The translations under genes and the position numbers were made by a program. A stretch of DNA of 64,000 bases from Burkholderiales bacterium (GTDB lineage: Bacteria > Pseudomonadota > Gammaproteobacteria > Burkholderiales > Burkholderiaceae_C). The stretch's first letter is position 1. The number at the start of each line of letters is the position of its first letter. Location of the stretch: positions 1-64,000 of the forward strand of contig CANGHK010000012.1 in assembly GCA_947453625.1 (NCBI GenBank), given 5' to 3'. A model generated the notes under the pieces. It saw only the letters and a list, made by a program, of their open reading frames with translations. It ran no database searches and was not told where the DNA came from. This document shows, piece by piece, positions 36,204 through 46,022 of the stretch.

Positions 36204-38216
36204 ATGAGTCCTGTTGGAATTTCGCTGCTGATGCTGCTGGCCTTTGCCGGTTTTCTGGCGCTGTGCTGGCGCAAGTTGCAGATCGTGCTGGCGCTGCAGT
36301 CGGTGATGCGCTGGGATCAACCCGTCCAGCGCCTGCGCAGCGTGCTGGTCAACGGCTTGCTGCAGCGCCGGATGGTCTCGCGCGAATGGCGACCGGGCTT
36401 GATGCACGCGGTGATCTTTCTCGGCTTCATGTCGCTGCTGCTGCGCAAGGTCCAACTGATCGCGATCGCCTACCAGGAAAGCTTCACCTATCCCGATGCC
36501 TTTGGCGGGCCGTTCGCGGCGTTCAAGGACGGTATCGAGACTGCGGTGACGCTGGCCGTGCTCTACGCCTTCTACCGCCGCTTCGTGGTCAGGCCGGCAA
36601 GGCTGGAGCCCAACCGCGAGGCCACGCTGGTGCTGTCGCTGATCCTGGCCATCATGGTCACCGATTTCGCCTTCGACGGTTTCCGCTTCGTGCTGCTGTC
36701 GGGCAGCGTGCCGGGGGTGGCGCATGAGCGCGACTTCGCGTTCGCGGGCGGCGCGGTGGCGCGCTGGTTTTCCGGGCTGTCGCCGGCCGCGCTGCAGGCC
36801 GGCTACTGGCTGTCCTACTGGACGCAGATGGTGGTGGTGTTCTCTTTTCTGGTGCTGCTGCCGGCGGGTGAGCATTTCCACATCGTCACCGCCTTGCCCA
36901 CGCTGTTTTTCCGCCGCGGCCGGCCTGCCAACCGGGTGCCCGGCGTCGACATCGACAAGCTGATGGAGGCCACCGAAGAGGCCGACATGAAGGCCGGCGT
37001 GCGCAGCCTGCGCGACCTGGTCTGGAAGGAGGGGCTGGATGTCTTCACCTGCACCGAATGCGGCCGTTGCAAGGACGCCTGCCCGACCCACCTGACCGGC
37101 AAACCCCTGTCGATGAAGGCCGTCAACGACAGTCTGAAACAGCAATTGCTGTCGCATCGCGGGCTGGTCATCACGCGCGATCCGGGCAACGAATTGCCTG
37201 CGCTGGTGGGTGGCGCGATCAGCGAAGACACGCTGTGGGCCTGCACCACCTGTGGCTACTGCGAGGCGGCCTGCCCGATCGAGCTTGAGCACCTGGACCG
37301 TTTCTTCCGGATGCGCCAGCACCAGGTGATGATCGTCGGCGAGTTTCCGCACGAGCTGAAGAAGGTGTTCGAGGCCTACGAATCCCAGGGCAACCCCTGG
37401 GGCCTGCAGTCTGGTCAACGCGGCGACTGGGCGCAGGGCCTGGGCGTGCCGCTGGTGCGCAGCGTGGCCGATGCGGCCGGGCTGGACTACCTGTTCTACG
37501 TCGGTTCGGCGATGTCCTACGACCCACGCGGCCAGAAGATCGCGCGCGCCTTCGTCGCCATCCTGCAGCAGGCGGGCGTGCGCTTCGGCATGCTGGGCGA
37601 GCGCGAGGGCTCGACCGGCGAATGTGTGCGCCGGGTCGGCAACGAGATGCTGTTCCAGCAGTTGGCGAGCACGCTGGTGGGCACCTTGGGCCAGCTCGGC
37701 GTGACGCGCATCGTCACCTGCGACCCGCATGCGATGAACTCGCTGCGCAACGAGTACCCCGAGTTCGGCGGCCACTATGAACTGGTCCACCACACGCAGT
37801 TGATCGAGGCCTTGCTGTTGCAAGGCCGCATCCGGGTCAGGCAGGCGCTGCAGCGGGTGGTCTACCACGACCCCTGTTATCTCGGGCGGCACAACGGCGA
37901 GTTCGACGCGCCGCGCGCCATCCTGGCCCGGCTGTGCAGCGATGCGCCGCTGGAGATGGCCTTGTCGCGCGAAAAGGCAATGTGCTGCGGTGCCGGCGGC
38001 GGCCGCATGTGGATGGAGGAACACATCGGCATGCGCATCAACATCACGCGCGTCGAGCAGGCGCTCGCCACCGCGCCGCAGACGGTGGCCACGGCCTGTC
38101 CCTACTGTGCGGTGATGATGGCCGACGGCCTGGCCGTGGCCCAGCCCGGCGGCACCACCCTGTCACGCGACATCGCCGAACTGGTGGCCGAGGCGATGGT
38201 GGTGGGGCCGGCCTGA
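36204..38216 (+). CDS. Membrane Fe-S oxidoreductase with cytochrome b and CCG domains (EMO-like)
   Basis: A 670-residue fusion. The N-terminal ~240 residues hold about five to six helices of a NarI/HdrE-like cytochrome b domain. Then come two 4Fe-4S sites (CTECGRCKDACP and CTTCGYCEAACP), then two Cys-rich CCG-type regions as in GlpC and HdrD (DPCYLGRHNG, MCCGAGGGRMW, ACPYCAVMM). This order matches the EtfAB:(methyl)menaquinone oxidoreductase family (EMO), which links acyl-CoA dehydrogenase electrons to the quinone pool. No etf genes are in the window, so the partner is inferred. GGAAGA precedes the ATG. The four acyl-CoA ligases downstream fit such a role. Confidence 0.82.
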   Translation: MSPVGISLLMLLAFAGFLALCWRKLQIVLALQSVMRWDQPVQRLRSVLVNGLLQRRMVSREWRPGLMHAVIFLGFMSLLLRKVQLIAIAYQESFTYPDAFGGPFAAFKDGIETAVTLAVLYAFYRRFVVRPARLEPNREATLVLSLILAIMVTDFAFDGFRFVLLSGSVPGVAHERDFAFAGGAVARWFSGLSPAALQAGYWLSYWTQMVVVFSFLVLLPAGEHFHIVTALPTLFFRRGRPANRVPGVDIDKLMEATEEADMKAGVRSLRDLVWKEGLDVFTCTECGRCKDACPTHLTGKPLSMKAVNDSLKQQLLSHRGLVITRDPGNELPALVGGAISEDTLWACTTCGYCEAACPIELEHLDRFFRMRQHQVMIVGEFPHELKKVFEAYESQGNPWGLQSGQRGDWAQGLGVPLVRSVADAAGLDYLFYVGSAMSYDPRGQKIARAFVAILQQAGVRFGMLGEREGSTGECVRRVGNEMLFQQLASTLVGTLGQLGVTRIVTCDPHAMNSLRNEYPEFGGHYELVHHTQLIEALLLQGRIRVRQALQRVVYHDPCYLGRHNGEFDAPRAILARLCSDAPLEMALSREKAMCCGAGGGRMWMEEHIGMRINITRVEQALATAPQTVATACPYCAVMMADGLAVAQPGGTTLSRDIAELVAEAMVVGPA

Positions 38217-38253
38217 AGCGGGCGCGGCAGCCGCGGAACCCGCGTCGGCTGGA

Positions 38254-38970
38254 TCAGACCGCTTCGTCGGGCCCGTAGTGGCCCATGCGCCGCGACTTGG
38301 TCTGCAGATAGGCCCGGTTGTGCGGATTGGACGGCATGTGCAGCGGCAGGCGCTCCACCACGTCTATGCCCAGGCCTTGCAGCGCCTCGACCTTGGCCGG
38401 GTTGTTGGTCAGCAGGCGCACCTGGGCCACGCCCAGCTGGCGCAGCATCGAGGCCGCCATGGCGTAGTCGCGGGCATCGTCGGGCAGGCCCAGCAGGCGG
38501 TTGGCTTCCACCGTGTCGGCGCCGGCCTGCTGCAGCGCGTAGGCCCGGATCTTGTTGACCAGGCCGATGCCGCGGCCTTCCTGGCGCAGGTAGAGCAGCA
38601 GGCCGCGACCGGCCTCGGCGATCGCGCTCAGCGCGCCTTCGAGCTGGGCGCCGCAATCGCATTTCAGGCTGTACAGCGTGTCGCCGGTCAGGCATTCGCT
38701 GTGCAGGCGGGTCAGCACCGGCGCGCCGTCGTCCAGCTTGCCCAGGCTCAGCGCCGCGTGCTCGGCGCCGGTTTCGGGGTCGACCAGGCCGTGCAGGTCG
38801 AATTCGCCCCAGCGCGTGGGCAAGCGGCAGCTGACCAGGGTGCCGGGCGCGGGCGTGGCCGGCGCGCCGGGCAGTGCAGCGGCGGGTGCGGCGGGTGCGG
38901 CGGGAGATGCGTCGGTTGCCGCGGTCATGGCCGGATTGCCGGCAGCAGCCGGCAGGAAGCGAGCGTTCAT
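38254..38970 (-). CDS. ribA: GTP cyclohydrolase II
   Basis: A 238-residue enzyme for the first step of riboflavin synthesis. The core carries the zinc site of three Cys in CLTGDTLYSLKCDCG and the active-site block YLRQEGRGIGL, ending with KVEALQGLGIDVVER. An N-terminal tail of about 40 Ala/Pro-rich residues precedes it; no ribosome binding site is clear at 38970, so the true start may be the ATG at 38928 or later. It is a stand-alone RibA, not fused to RibB. Confidence 0.94.
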   Translation of the reverse strand: MNARFLPAAAGNPAMTAATDASPAAPAAPAAALPGAPATPAPGTLVSCRLPTRWGEFDLHGLVDPETGAEHAALSLGKLDDGAPVLTRLHSECLTGDTLYSLKCDCGAQLEGALSAIAEAGRGLLLYLRQEGRGIGLVNKIRAYALQQAGADTVEANRLLGLPDDARDYAMAASMLRQLGVAQVRLLTNNPAKVEALQGLGIDVVERLPLHMPSNPHNRAYLQTKSRRMGHYGPDEAV

Positions 38971-39082
38971 TGCTGGGGCCGGCGCCTTAGCCAGGCCAGG
39001 GTGGTTGCAGGGTACTTCGGCATTGTCGGTGATCGGGGAATCCGGAATTCGGCAGCTCGGCCAGGACGGCCGGGCCGGTGGC

Positions 39083-40651
39083 TCAGACGATGCGGCTCTT
39101 GTGCCCGGCCCAGTACGGGTCGCGCAGCAGGCGCTTATAGAGCTTGCCGGTGGGCAGGCGCGGCAGCGCGACGCTGAAGTCGACCGAGCGCGGACATTTC
39201 TGGCGCGACAGGTGCTGGGCGCAAAAGGCCATCAACTCGGCCGCCAGCTCGGGGCTGGGCTCGACGCCGGGGATGGGCTGAACCACCGCCTTGACTTCTT
39301 CGCCCAGGTCGACATTGGGCACGCCGAACACCGCCGCGTCGGCCACCTTGGGGTGGGTGATCAGCAGGTTTTCGCTTTCCTGAGGATAGATGTTGACGCC
39401 GCCCGAGATGATCATGAAAGTGGAGCGGTCGGTCAGGTAGAGGAATCCATCGTCGTCGATGTAGCCCATGTCGCCCACCGTGCTCATCTCTCCGTCGGCC
39501 GAGCGGGTCAGCGCGGTGCGCTCGGGGTCGTTGAAGTAGACGAAGGGCGATGCGGTCTTGAACCAGATCTCGCCGCTCTGGCCCATGGGCACGGGCTGCA
39601 TCATCTCGTCGAGCACATGCAGGTCGCCCATCAGCACCCGGCCCACGCTGCCGCGGTGCGCCAGCCATTCGGCGCTGTTGCAGGCGGTGAAGCCCAGCCC
39701 TTCGGTGGCGCCGTAGTACTCGTGGATGATAGGCCCCCACCAATCGATCATCTGCTCCTTGACCTGGGCCGGACAGGGTGCGGCGGCATGGATCGCGATC
39801 TTCAGCGACGACAGGTCGGCCCGGGCGCGGACTTCTGGCGCCAGCTTGAGCATGCGCGAGAACATCGTCGGCACCAACTGGCTGTGGGTGATGCGGTACT
39901 TCTCGACCAGCGCCAGGTACTGCTCGGGGTCGAAGTTCTCCATGATCACCACCGTGCCGCCGTGGCGGATCGCCAGGCTGACATTGGCCAGCGGCGCCGA
40001 GTGGTAGAGCGGGGCGGGCGACAGGTACATCATGCCCTCCTCGCACTGCCAGAGATTGCTCAGGAAGCCGAACAAGGCCAGCGGCTGGCTGGGCGGGTTG
40101 TCGGGCAGCGGCCGCAGGATGCCCTTGGGCCGGCCGGTGGTACCCGACGAATACAGCATCGCGGTGCCCAGCCACTCGTCGGCCACCGGGGTGGTGGGGA
40201 ATCCCGCCACCGCCGTCTCGAAATCCTGCACCTGGGCCGCGCCGGCCTGGCCTGCCACCGCCGCGCCGCCGCCCACCACCAGGCAGAGCGTGACCTTGGG
40301 GCAATCCTGTAGTGCCTGGCGCGCCACCGCCAGCTTTTCGACCGAGGTGATCAGCAACTGCGATTCGCTGTTGTTCAGGATGTAGGCCAGCTCCTCCGCC
40401 GTCAGGTAAGCGTTGACGCAGGTGTAGTACAGCCCGGTGCGTTCGCCGGCCATGCAGGCCTCGACGAAGCGGCTGTTGTTCTCCATGAAGATCGCGTAGT
40501 GGTCCAGCCGCTGCAGGCCGCGCGCGCGCAACAGGTGGGCCAATCGGTTGCTGCGCGCCTCCAACTCGGCGTAGCTCACCGCCTCGCCGGTATTCGCCAT
40601 GATGAAAGCTGGCCGGTCGGCGTGCTGCTGGGCGTATTTCCCTGCGTACAT
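39083..40651 (-). CDS. AMP-forming acyl-CoA ligase 1
   Basis: A 522-residue ANL-superfamily ligase that activates a carboxylic acid as acyl-AMP and transfers it to CoA. Motifs: YSSGTTGRPKGI (phosphate loop), YYGATEGLG, the hinge region around TDRSTFMIISGGVNIYP, and the catalytic Lys in PTGKLYKR near the end. AGGAGT lies before the ATG; the longer frame upstream overlaps the DTW gene in another frame and is not used. The substrate is not readable from sequence. Confidence 0.92.
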   Translation of the reverse strand: MYAGKYAQQHADRPAFIMANTGEAVSYAELEARSNRLAHLLRARGLQRLDHYAIFMENNSRFVEACMAGERTGLYYTCVNAYLTAEELAYILNNSESQLLITSVEKLAVARQALQDCPKVTLCLVVGGGAAVAGQAGAAQVQDFETAVAGFPTTPVADEWLGTAMLYSSGTTGRPKGILRPLPDNPPSQPLALFGFLSNLWQCEEGMMYLSPAPLYHSAPLANVSLAIRHGGTVVIMENFDPEQYLALVEKYRITHSQLVPTMFSRMLKLAPEVRARADLSSLKIAIHAAAPCPAQVKEQMIDWWGPIIHEYYGATEGLGFTACNSAEWLAHRGSVGRVLMGDLHVLDEMMQPVPMGQSGEIWFKTASPFVYFNDPERTALTRSADGEMSTVGDMGYIDDDGFLYLTDRSTFMIISGGVNIYPQESENLLITHPKVADAAVFGVPNVDLGEEVKAVVQPIPGVEPSPELAAELMAFCAQHLSRQKCPRSVDFSVALPRLPTGKLYKRLLRDPYWAGHKSRIV

Positions 40652-40772
40652 GGGGGACTCCTGGTCGGGGGGTGATGCGGGTGCGCAGCAAGGGCAGCGC
40701 GGTGGTGCGCATTGTCCGGGCGCCTTGGCTGGCGGGCAACGGGGATTGCCCGCTGTCGTGCTGTCGCCTTCG

Positions 40773-41426
40773 CTACAGGCCGCGGCGGCGCTGGGCCAGC
40801 GCGGCATGCGCTGCCACCCAGCCGTCGAAGGCCGCCAGCAAGGGCGCGTAGCGGGCTGCTTGCGATTCCAAGCCGCCCAGCGCCAGGCAGGCGGCTTCCA
40901 GCGTCGACCGCTGATCGGGCGCCTGGGCCTGGCGGATGGTGTAGCGCGACGGCGGCGGCGCGGCCAGCGCCCAGCGCGGCAAGGCCTGCAGCAAGGGATT
41001 GAGCGCCAACATCTTGCGCGTCTTGCGCCAGGTGCCATCCAGCAGCACCAGGCGGAGCGTGGCCGATGCGCTGTCCGACAGGGTCATGGCCGCCGGGCAT
41101 GACGGGGACGGCGGCGAATGCGGCGAGGGTGGGTACAGCAGCAGGCTGCGGGCCGTCCCGGCCGCGGTCGGCGCCTGCAGCCAGCCCGCCAGCGCCCGGG
41201 CATCGAAGGTCTCGCCCATTTCCACCTGGCAAGAGCGCAGGCTCAGCTGCAGCAGGCGTGCGCTGCCCTTGGCCTGGTCCACCTCCATCGGATGCTGCAG
41301 CACCAGCAGCGACACCCGGTTGGCGGTGGGCGTGATCCAGCGGCACAGGCAGCCCGGCAGCGGCCGCGCGCAGCGCGGGCAGGTCGGGCGGGCGTCGGGC
41401 GGGGTGGTTGGTTCGGCGGCGGGCAT
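40773..41426 (-). CDS. DTW-domain tRNA-uridine aminocarboxypropyltransferase
   Basis: A 217-residue member of the TDD/DTW family, whose E. coli member TapT (YfiP) adds the acp group to uridine 47 of tRNA. An N-terminal zinc-ribbon-like Cys set is present (CPRCARPLPGCLC), then LQHPMEVDQAKGSARLL, and the family motif as LDGTWRKTRKM. It is divergent from the DEAD-box gene, 81 nt away. The function is inferred from family. Confidence 0.88.
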   Translation of the reverse strand: MPAAEPTTPPDARPTCPRCARPLPGCLCRWITPTANRVSLLVLQHPMEVDQAKGSARLLQLSLRSCQVEMGETFDARALAGWLQAPTAAGTARSLLLYPPSPHSPPSPSCPAAMTLSDSASATLRLVLLDGTWRKTRKMLALNPLLQALPRWALAAPPPSRYTIRQAQAPDQRSTLEAACLALGGLESQAARYAPLLAAFDGWVAAHAALAQRRRGL

Positions 41427-41507
41427 GGTTGGCCCAAGCTACCACAGGCCGGAAGCCGACCCGGTACCCGCAGTCAGCCCACGAAAGCCCGGCCGTACAC
41501 TGAGGCG

Positions 41508-42842
41508 GTGACCGAAACGACTGAAACACCCTCCGGCTTTGCCCCGCTCGGCCTGCTGCCGGCCCTCGTCCAGGCGGCGTCCGACGCTGGCTGGACCGCC
41601 GTCACGCCCATCCAGGCGCTGGCCGTTCCCGCCATCCTGCAGGGCCGCGACCTGCTGGCCACCGCGCCCACCGGGTCGGGCAAGACGGCCGCTTTCGCGC
41701 TGCCCTTGCTGCAGGCGCTGCTGGCTGACCCGCAGGCGCTGGCGCGGCGGCCGCGCCGCCTGCACGCGCTGGTCCTGGCGCCGACGCGCGAGCTGGCGGC
41801 GCAGATCGGCGAGGTGTTGCAGGCCTTGGCGCGCAGCGCGGCGCCGGCGCTCAAGACCGTGGTGGCGGTGGGCGGGCTGTCGATCAACCCGCAGATGATG
41901 GCCTTGCGCGGCGGCGCCGATGTCGTCGTGGCCACGCCGGGCCGGCTGCTCGACCTGGTCGACCACGGCGCGCTGCAACTGACCGACTTGGCGCTGCTGG
42001 TGCTCGACGAGGCCGACCGCCTGCTCGACCTGGGTTTTGCCGATGAGGTCGGTCGCTTGCTGGCCCTGTTGCCGGCGCGGCGCCAGACCCTGATGTTCTC
42101 GGCCACGCTGCCGCCAGCGGTGGCCGCGCTGGCCACCCGGCTGTTGGGCGCCCCGTTGCGCCTGGACGCCGGCGAGCCCGACACCGGCGAGCACGCCGCC
42201 CCCGACATCGTGCAGCGCGCGGTCGAGGTCGACAGCGACCGCCGCACCTTGCTGCTGCGCCACCTGATCCAGAGCGAGGGCTGGCAGCGGGTGCTGGTGT
42301 TCGTCGCCACCCAGTACGCCAGCGAGCATGTGGCCGACAAACTGCGGCGCGCCAAGCTGCCTGCCGCGGCGCTGCACGGCCAGCTCAGCCAGGGCCGGCG
42401 CACCCAGGCGCTGGCCGATTTCCAGGCCGGCCGCTTGACGGTGCTGGTGGCCACCGACCTGGCCGCGCGCGGCATCGACGTGGTGGGTCTGGCCGCGGTG
42501 GTCAACCACGACCTGCCGCGCTCGGCGGTGGACTACACCCACCGCATAGGCCGCACTGGCCGGGCCGGCGAGCGTGGCGTCGCGCTCAGCTTCGTCACCC
42601 CCGACCTGCCCGGCAGCGAGGTGCATTTCCGGCTGATCGAAAAACGCCAGGGCCAGCGGGTGCCGCGCGAGCAGGTGGCCGGTTTCGAGCCCAAGCTGGC
42701 GCCGGCGCTGCCACAGCCCGACCTCAACGGCAGTCTGGACGGCGGCATCAAGGGCAGTCGCAAGAGCAAGAAGGACAAGCTGCGCGAGGCGGCCGCAGCC
42801 CCCCGCGCGACCCGAAACAGCGGCACGCGCTCGGGACGCTGA
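41508..42842 (+). CDS. DEAD-box RNA helicase (RhlE-like)
   Basis: A 444-residue ATP-dependent RNA helicase. Motifs in order: Q-motif region TPIQALAVPAIL, APTGSGKT, PTRELA, TPGRLLDL, DEAD in VLDEADRLLDLGF, SAT, ATDLAARGID and HRIGRTGR. The C-terminal tail is basic (GSRKSKKDKLRE), typical of RNA-binding extensions. The start is GTG 41508 with GAGG upstream; the open frame before it lies over the DTW gene. RhlE is the closest group by length and lack of extra domains. Confidence 0.94.
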   Translation: MTETTETPSGFAPLGLLPALVQAASDAGWTAVTPIQALAVPAILQGRDLLATAPTGSGKTAAFALPLLQALLADPQALARRPRRLHALVLAPTRELAAQIGEVLQALARSAAPALKTVVAVGGLSINPQMMALRGGADVVVATPGRLLDLVDHGALQLTDLALLVLDEADRLLDLGFADEVGRLLALLPARRQTLMFSATLPPAVAALATRLLGAPLRLDAGEPDTGEHAAPDIVQRAVEVDSDRRTLLLRHLIQSEGWQRVLVFVATQYASEHVADKLRRAKLPAAALHGQLSQGRRTQALADFQAGRLTVLVATDLAARGIDVVGLAAVVNHDLPRSAVDYTHRIGRTGRAGERGVALSFVTPDLPGSEVHFRLIEKRQGQRVPREQVAGFEPKLAPALPQPDLNGSLDGGIKGSRKSKKDKLREAAAAPRATRNSGTRSGR

Positions 42843-43433
42843 TCGGGGCGTGTAGCGCTGCGCACCGCAGCGGCCCGAGTTCGGTGCCGCAGGCTTGACG
42901 TGATGACTCAGCTTGTCCTGGTCAGCACTTCGGGTGGCGGTTCCCGCAGTTGGCCACTTCCGGCAAATGCCATTGTTTGCAGGCTGGCCGGACGACGGAC
43001 CAGACCGCCAGCGGCCGACCAAGACGCCGCACTCTGGACCCGCGTACGACGCCGAGCTGACCTTCGTTCCATCCGATTCGAGAACGCAAAGCGGACGGCC
43101 GAGAGGCGATCTTGATCATTACCCACTGGCTTCCCCAATCGCGCAGCCGTGGTGCGAGGTGAGCTTGGGGCCGATCAGCTTTGACTTGCCATGTCAGCAG
43201 CATTGCTGTGGAGCTGCTTGTCTAATTTGGGAACAAGCAAGTCCGACAGCCTCAAGTCGCGTCAAAAGGCCAGATCGTGTTGCCCGCCGGATTGCGACGC
43301 CATCTCCGGGATGGGTGCAGGCGCCAGGATTGAGATGCTCGAGGAATCGGGCCGGCTGAAACTGCGCGTTGTCCGTTCGGTCGCCACGGCCGACTTGACC
43401 GTTATGGCGGATGTGTTGGCCACCCCAGGCCGC
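42843..43433. other. Gene-free gap between convergent genes
   Basis: About 590 nt between the ends of the helicase gene and acyl-CoA ligase 2. Short frames exist on both strands but none has a ribosome binding site or a product I can recognise. Base composition is slightly lower in GC than the flanks, so decayed sequence is possible. No hairpin with a T tract was found. Confidence 0.4.
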
Positions 43434-44999
43434 TCAGGCTGCGCCGGCAGCCCAGGCCTCGCGAAGTTCGCGCTTGAGCACTTTGCCGATCGCGCTGCGC
43501 GGCAACTCGTCGACCCAGCGCAGGCCGGACAGGCGCTGGGTCTTGCCGACCTGCTGGTTGAACCAGTCGCGCAGTGCCTCGGCGCTGTCGGCGTTGCCGG
43601 CCTGCCGTACCACGAAGGCCACCGGCGTCTCGCCCCATTCGGCTGAAGGGATGCCCACCACCGCCGCGTCGGCCACGGCCGGGTGGCCGCGCAGCACCGC
43701 CTCCAGATCGCTCGGGTAGATGTTGAAGCCGCCGGAAATCACCATGTCCTTGCGCCGGTCGTGCAGCGTCAGGAAGCCGTCGGCGTCGAAGCGGCCGACA
43801 TCGCCGGTGCGGATGAAGCGCTGGCCTTGGGCGTCGAACCACTCGGCCTCGGCGGTCTTGGCCGGCTGGTTGTGGTAGCCGGTCATCATGCCGTTGGACC
43901 GGCCCACCACCTCGCCGCTCTCGCCCACCGTCGTCAGTTCGCGGCCGTCCTCGTCGATCAGCCGGATGTCATGGCCCTCGGCTGGCTGGCCCACGGTGTG
44001 CAGCTTGGTCGGGTGCAGATGGGCATGCAGGATGCAGGTGCCGCCGCCCTCGGTCATGCCGTAATACTCGACCAGCCCGCCCGGCCAGCGCGCCAGCACG
44101 TCGGCCTTGAGCGGGGCCAGGAAGGGCGCGCTGGTGCAGAACTTCATCCGGAAGCTGCTCAGGTCGAAGCTGTCGAAATCGGGCCGCGCCATCAGCCGCT
44201 GGTATTGCACCGGCACCAGCATCGCGTGGCTGACGCGCTCGGCCTGGGCGATCCGCAGGTAGGCGGCGGCATCGAACTTGGGCATCAGCACCAGGCAGCC
44301 ACCCCAGGCCAGCGTGGGGATCACCGCCACCAGCGAGGTGTTGCTGTAGAGCGGGGTGGCGACCAGCGTGACGGTTGTTGCGTCGTAGCCCGACATCGCC
44401 GCGCGCTGGATATGGGCCCAGCGCATCGCATGCGACTGCACGATGCCCTTGGGCGTGCCGGTGGTGCCCGACGAGTAGATCAGGTTGAACGGCCAGGCCG
44501 GGTCTATCGCCACCGGCGTGGGCTTGGCGCCAGCGCCCATCAGCCAGGGCGCGAGTGGCGACTGGGCGTCGACCGCATCGAGCCGGGTCAGCGGCAGGTC
44601 GGCGGGCAGATGGGCGCCACCCGCGGCGAGTGCGGCCAAAATGCCGCCGTCGACGAAGAAACGGCGCGCGCCGGCGTCCACCGCCATGTCGACCAGTTGA
44701 GCCGGGGTCGAACTCGGCGCCAGCGGCGCCACCGCCAGGCCGGCGCGCAGCGCGCCGATAAACACCGCCACATACTCGACGCTGCTGCCGCCACAGACCG
44801 CCACCACCGCGCCGGGCAGGGCGCCGTCGCGCTGCAGTGAGGCGGCCACGCGGTCGGCCAGCGCGTCGAGCTCGGCGTAGCTCAGCCGGCGCTCACCCAC
44901 CACCAGTGCGGTGGCGGCTGGGCGTTGGCGGGCCTGCGCTGCCACCAGCGTCGGCAGGTCGGAGAAGGGCAGTGATTCCGGGGCGGCGGGTGGGGTCAT
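43434..44999 (-). CDS. AMP-forming acyl-CoA ligase 2
   Basis: A 521-residue ANL ligase. Motifs: IYSSGTTGTPKGI, EYYGMTEGGG, DRRKDMVISGGFNIYP and the catalytic Lys in RSAIGKVLKRELRE. The start MTPPAAPES is chosen from the family N-terminus and AGGAT upstream. It is divergent from the SDR gene at 45148, which may act in the same pathway. The specific acid is unknown. Confidence 0.92.
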   Translation of the reverse strand: MTPPAAPESLPFSDLPTLVAAQARQRPAATALVVGERRLSYAELDALADRVAASLQRDGALPGAVVAVCGGSSVEYVAVFIGALRAGLAVAPLAPSSTPAQLVDMAVDAGARRFFVDGGILAALAAGGAHLPADLPLTRLDAVDAQSPLAPWLMGAGAKPTPVAIDPAWPFNLIYSSGTTGTPKGIVQSHAMRWAHIQRAAMSGYDATTVTLVATPLYSNTSLVAVIPTLAWGGCLVLMPKFDAAAYLRIAQAERVSHAMLVPVQYQRLMARPDFDSFDLSSFRMKFCTSAPFLAPLKADVLARWPGGLVEYYGMTEGGGTCILHAHLHPTKLHTVGQPAEGHDIRLIDEDGRELTTVGESGEVVGRSNGMMTGYHNQPAKTAEAEWFDAQGQRFIRTGDVGRFDADGFLTLHDRRKDMVISGGFNIYPSDLEAVLRGHPAVADAAVVGIPSAEWGETPVAFVVRQAGNADSAEALRDWFNQQVGKTQRLSGLRWVDELPRSAIGKVLKRELREAWAAGAA

Positions 45000-45147
45000 G
45001 GCGGCAGATCCTGGGTGGCTTGGCGGGTTCGGGGGGCCGGCCACGATAGCAGCGTGCTGCCACCGCGGCTTGTCACCCAGGTGCTTGTCGGACCGGCCCG
45101 CTGGCGTGCCGAATGCGGGTTCGACAGCCAACAGCGAGTGTGACGTG

Positions 45148-45933
45148 ATGGACTTCCAGGGCAAGGTGGTGGTGGTGACTGGCGGGGCCTCGGGCATAGG
45201 CCAGGCGCTGTGCCGGGCATTCGCTCAGGCCGGCGCGCGCGGTGTGGTGGTGGCCGACCTCGACGCGGCGGGCGCTGCCGCGGTGGCAGCCGAGATCGGC
45301 GGCCTGGCCGTGCCCACCAACGTCGCGGTCGAGGCCGAGGTTCGGCAACTGGTCGAGCGCGCCACCGCGCAGTACGGCCAAGTCGACATTTTCTGCAGCA
45401 ACGCCGGCATCCTGTCGCGCAGCGACGCCGACGCGCCCACCGCGGTCTGGCAGCGGCATTGGGACGTCAACGTGATGGCCCATGTCTTCGCGGCCAACGC
45501 CGTGCTGCCGCAGATGCTGGCGCGCGGCCAGGGCTGGCTGCTGCAGACGGCTTCAGCGGCCGGCCTGCTCAGCCAGGTCAACGCGGCGCCTTATTCGGTC
45601 ACCAAGCATGCGGCGGTCGGCTTTGCCGAGTGGCTGTCCATCGCCCATGGCGACGCCGGCATCCATGTCAGTTGCCTGTGCCCGCAAGGCGTGCTGACGC
45701 CGATGCTGCTGAGCGCCGACAGCGACACCGGCCGGCCGAGCTTTCTGGGCGATGGCGCGCTGACGGCCGAGGCAGTGGCGCTTTGCGCGCTGCAGGGGCT
45801 GCGTGAAGACCGTTTCCTGATCCTGCCGCACGCCGAGGTGCTGACCTTCTGGCAGCGCAAGGCGCAAGACTGCGAGCGCTGGCTGCGCGGCATGCGCCGG
45901 TTGCGTGCCAAGGTGATGGGCGGCGCGTCCTGA
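45148..45933 (+). CDS. Short-chain dehydrogenase/reductase
   Basis: A 261-residue classical SDR. The cofactor loop is TGGASGIG, followed by an Asp at the end of strand 2 (VVADLD), which favours NAD(H) over NADP(H). The NAG motif is CSNAGIL, the catalytic Tyr-Lys is YSVTKHA and the Ser is in TASAAGLL. It is divergent from acyl-CoA ligase 2 with 148 nt between. The substrate is unknown. Confidence 0.92.
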   Translation: MDFQGKVVVVTGGASGIGQALCRAFAQAGARGVVVADLDAAGAAAVAAEIGGLAVPTNVAVEAEVRQLVERATAQYGQVDIFCSNAGILSRSDADAPTAVWQRHWDVNVMAHVFAANAVLPQMLARGQGWLLQTASAAGLLSQVNAAPYSVTKHAAVGFAEWLSIAHGDAGIHVSCLCPQGVLTPMLLSADSDTGRPSFLGDGALTAEAVALCALQGLREDRFLILPHAEVLTFWQRKAQDCERWLRGMRRLRAKVMGGAS

Positions 45934-45956
45934 GCCGGATGCGCTGCAAGCACCCC

Positions 45957-46009
45957 AAAAAAAAGGCTGGGAAATCCCAGCCTAGAGTTTCCCGGCCGAT
46001 TTCGGCCGG
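45957..46009 (-). terminator. Tandem hairpins between convergent genes
   Basis: Two hairpins: GGCTGGG/CCCAGCC (45965-45982), followed on the minus strand by eight T, a strong terminator for the small gene at 46023-46238; and CCGGCCG-ATTT-CGGCCGG (45992-46009) just before it. Confidence 0.85.
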
Positions 46010-46022
46010 AGAACAGTGCAGA

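Noticed and set aside
36174-38024. A 616-codon minus-strand ORF opposite the EMO-like gene
   Set aside because: Arg/His/Gln-rich shadow of the plus-strand gene, whose Fe-S motifs are unambiguous.
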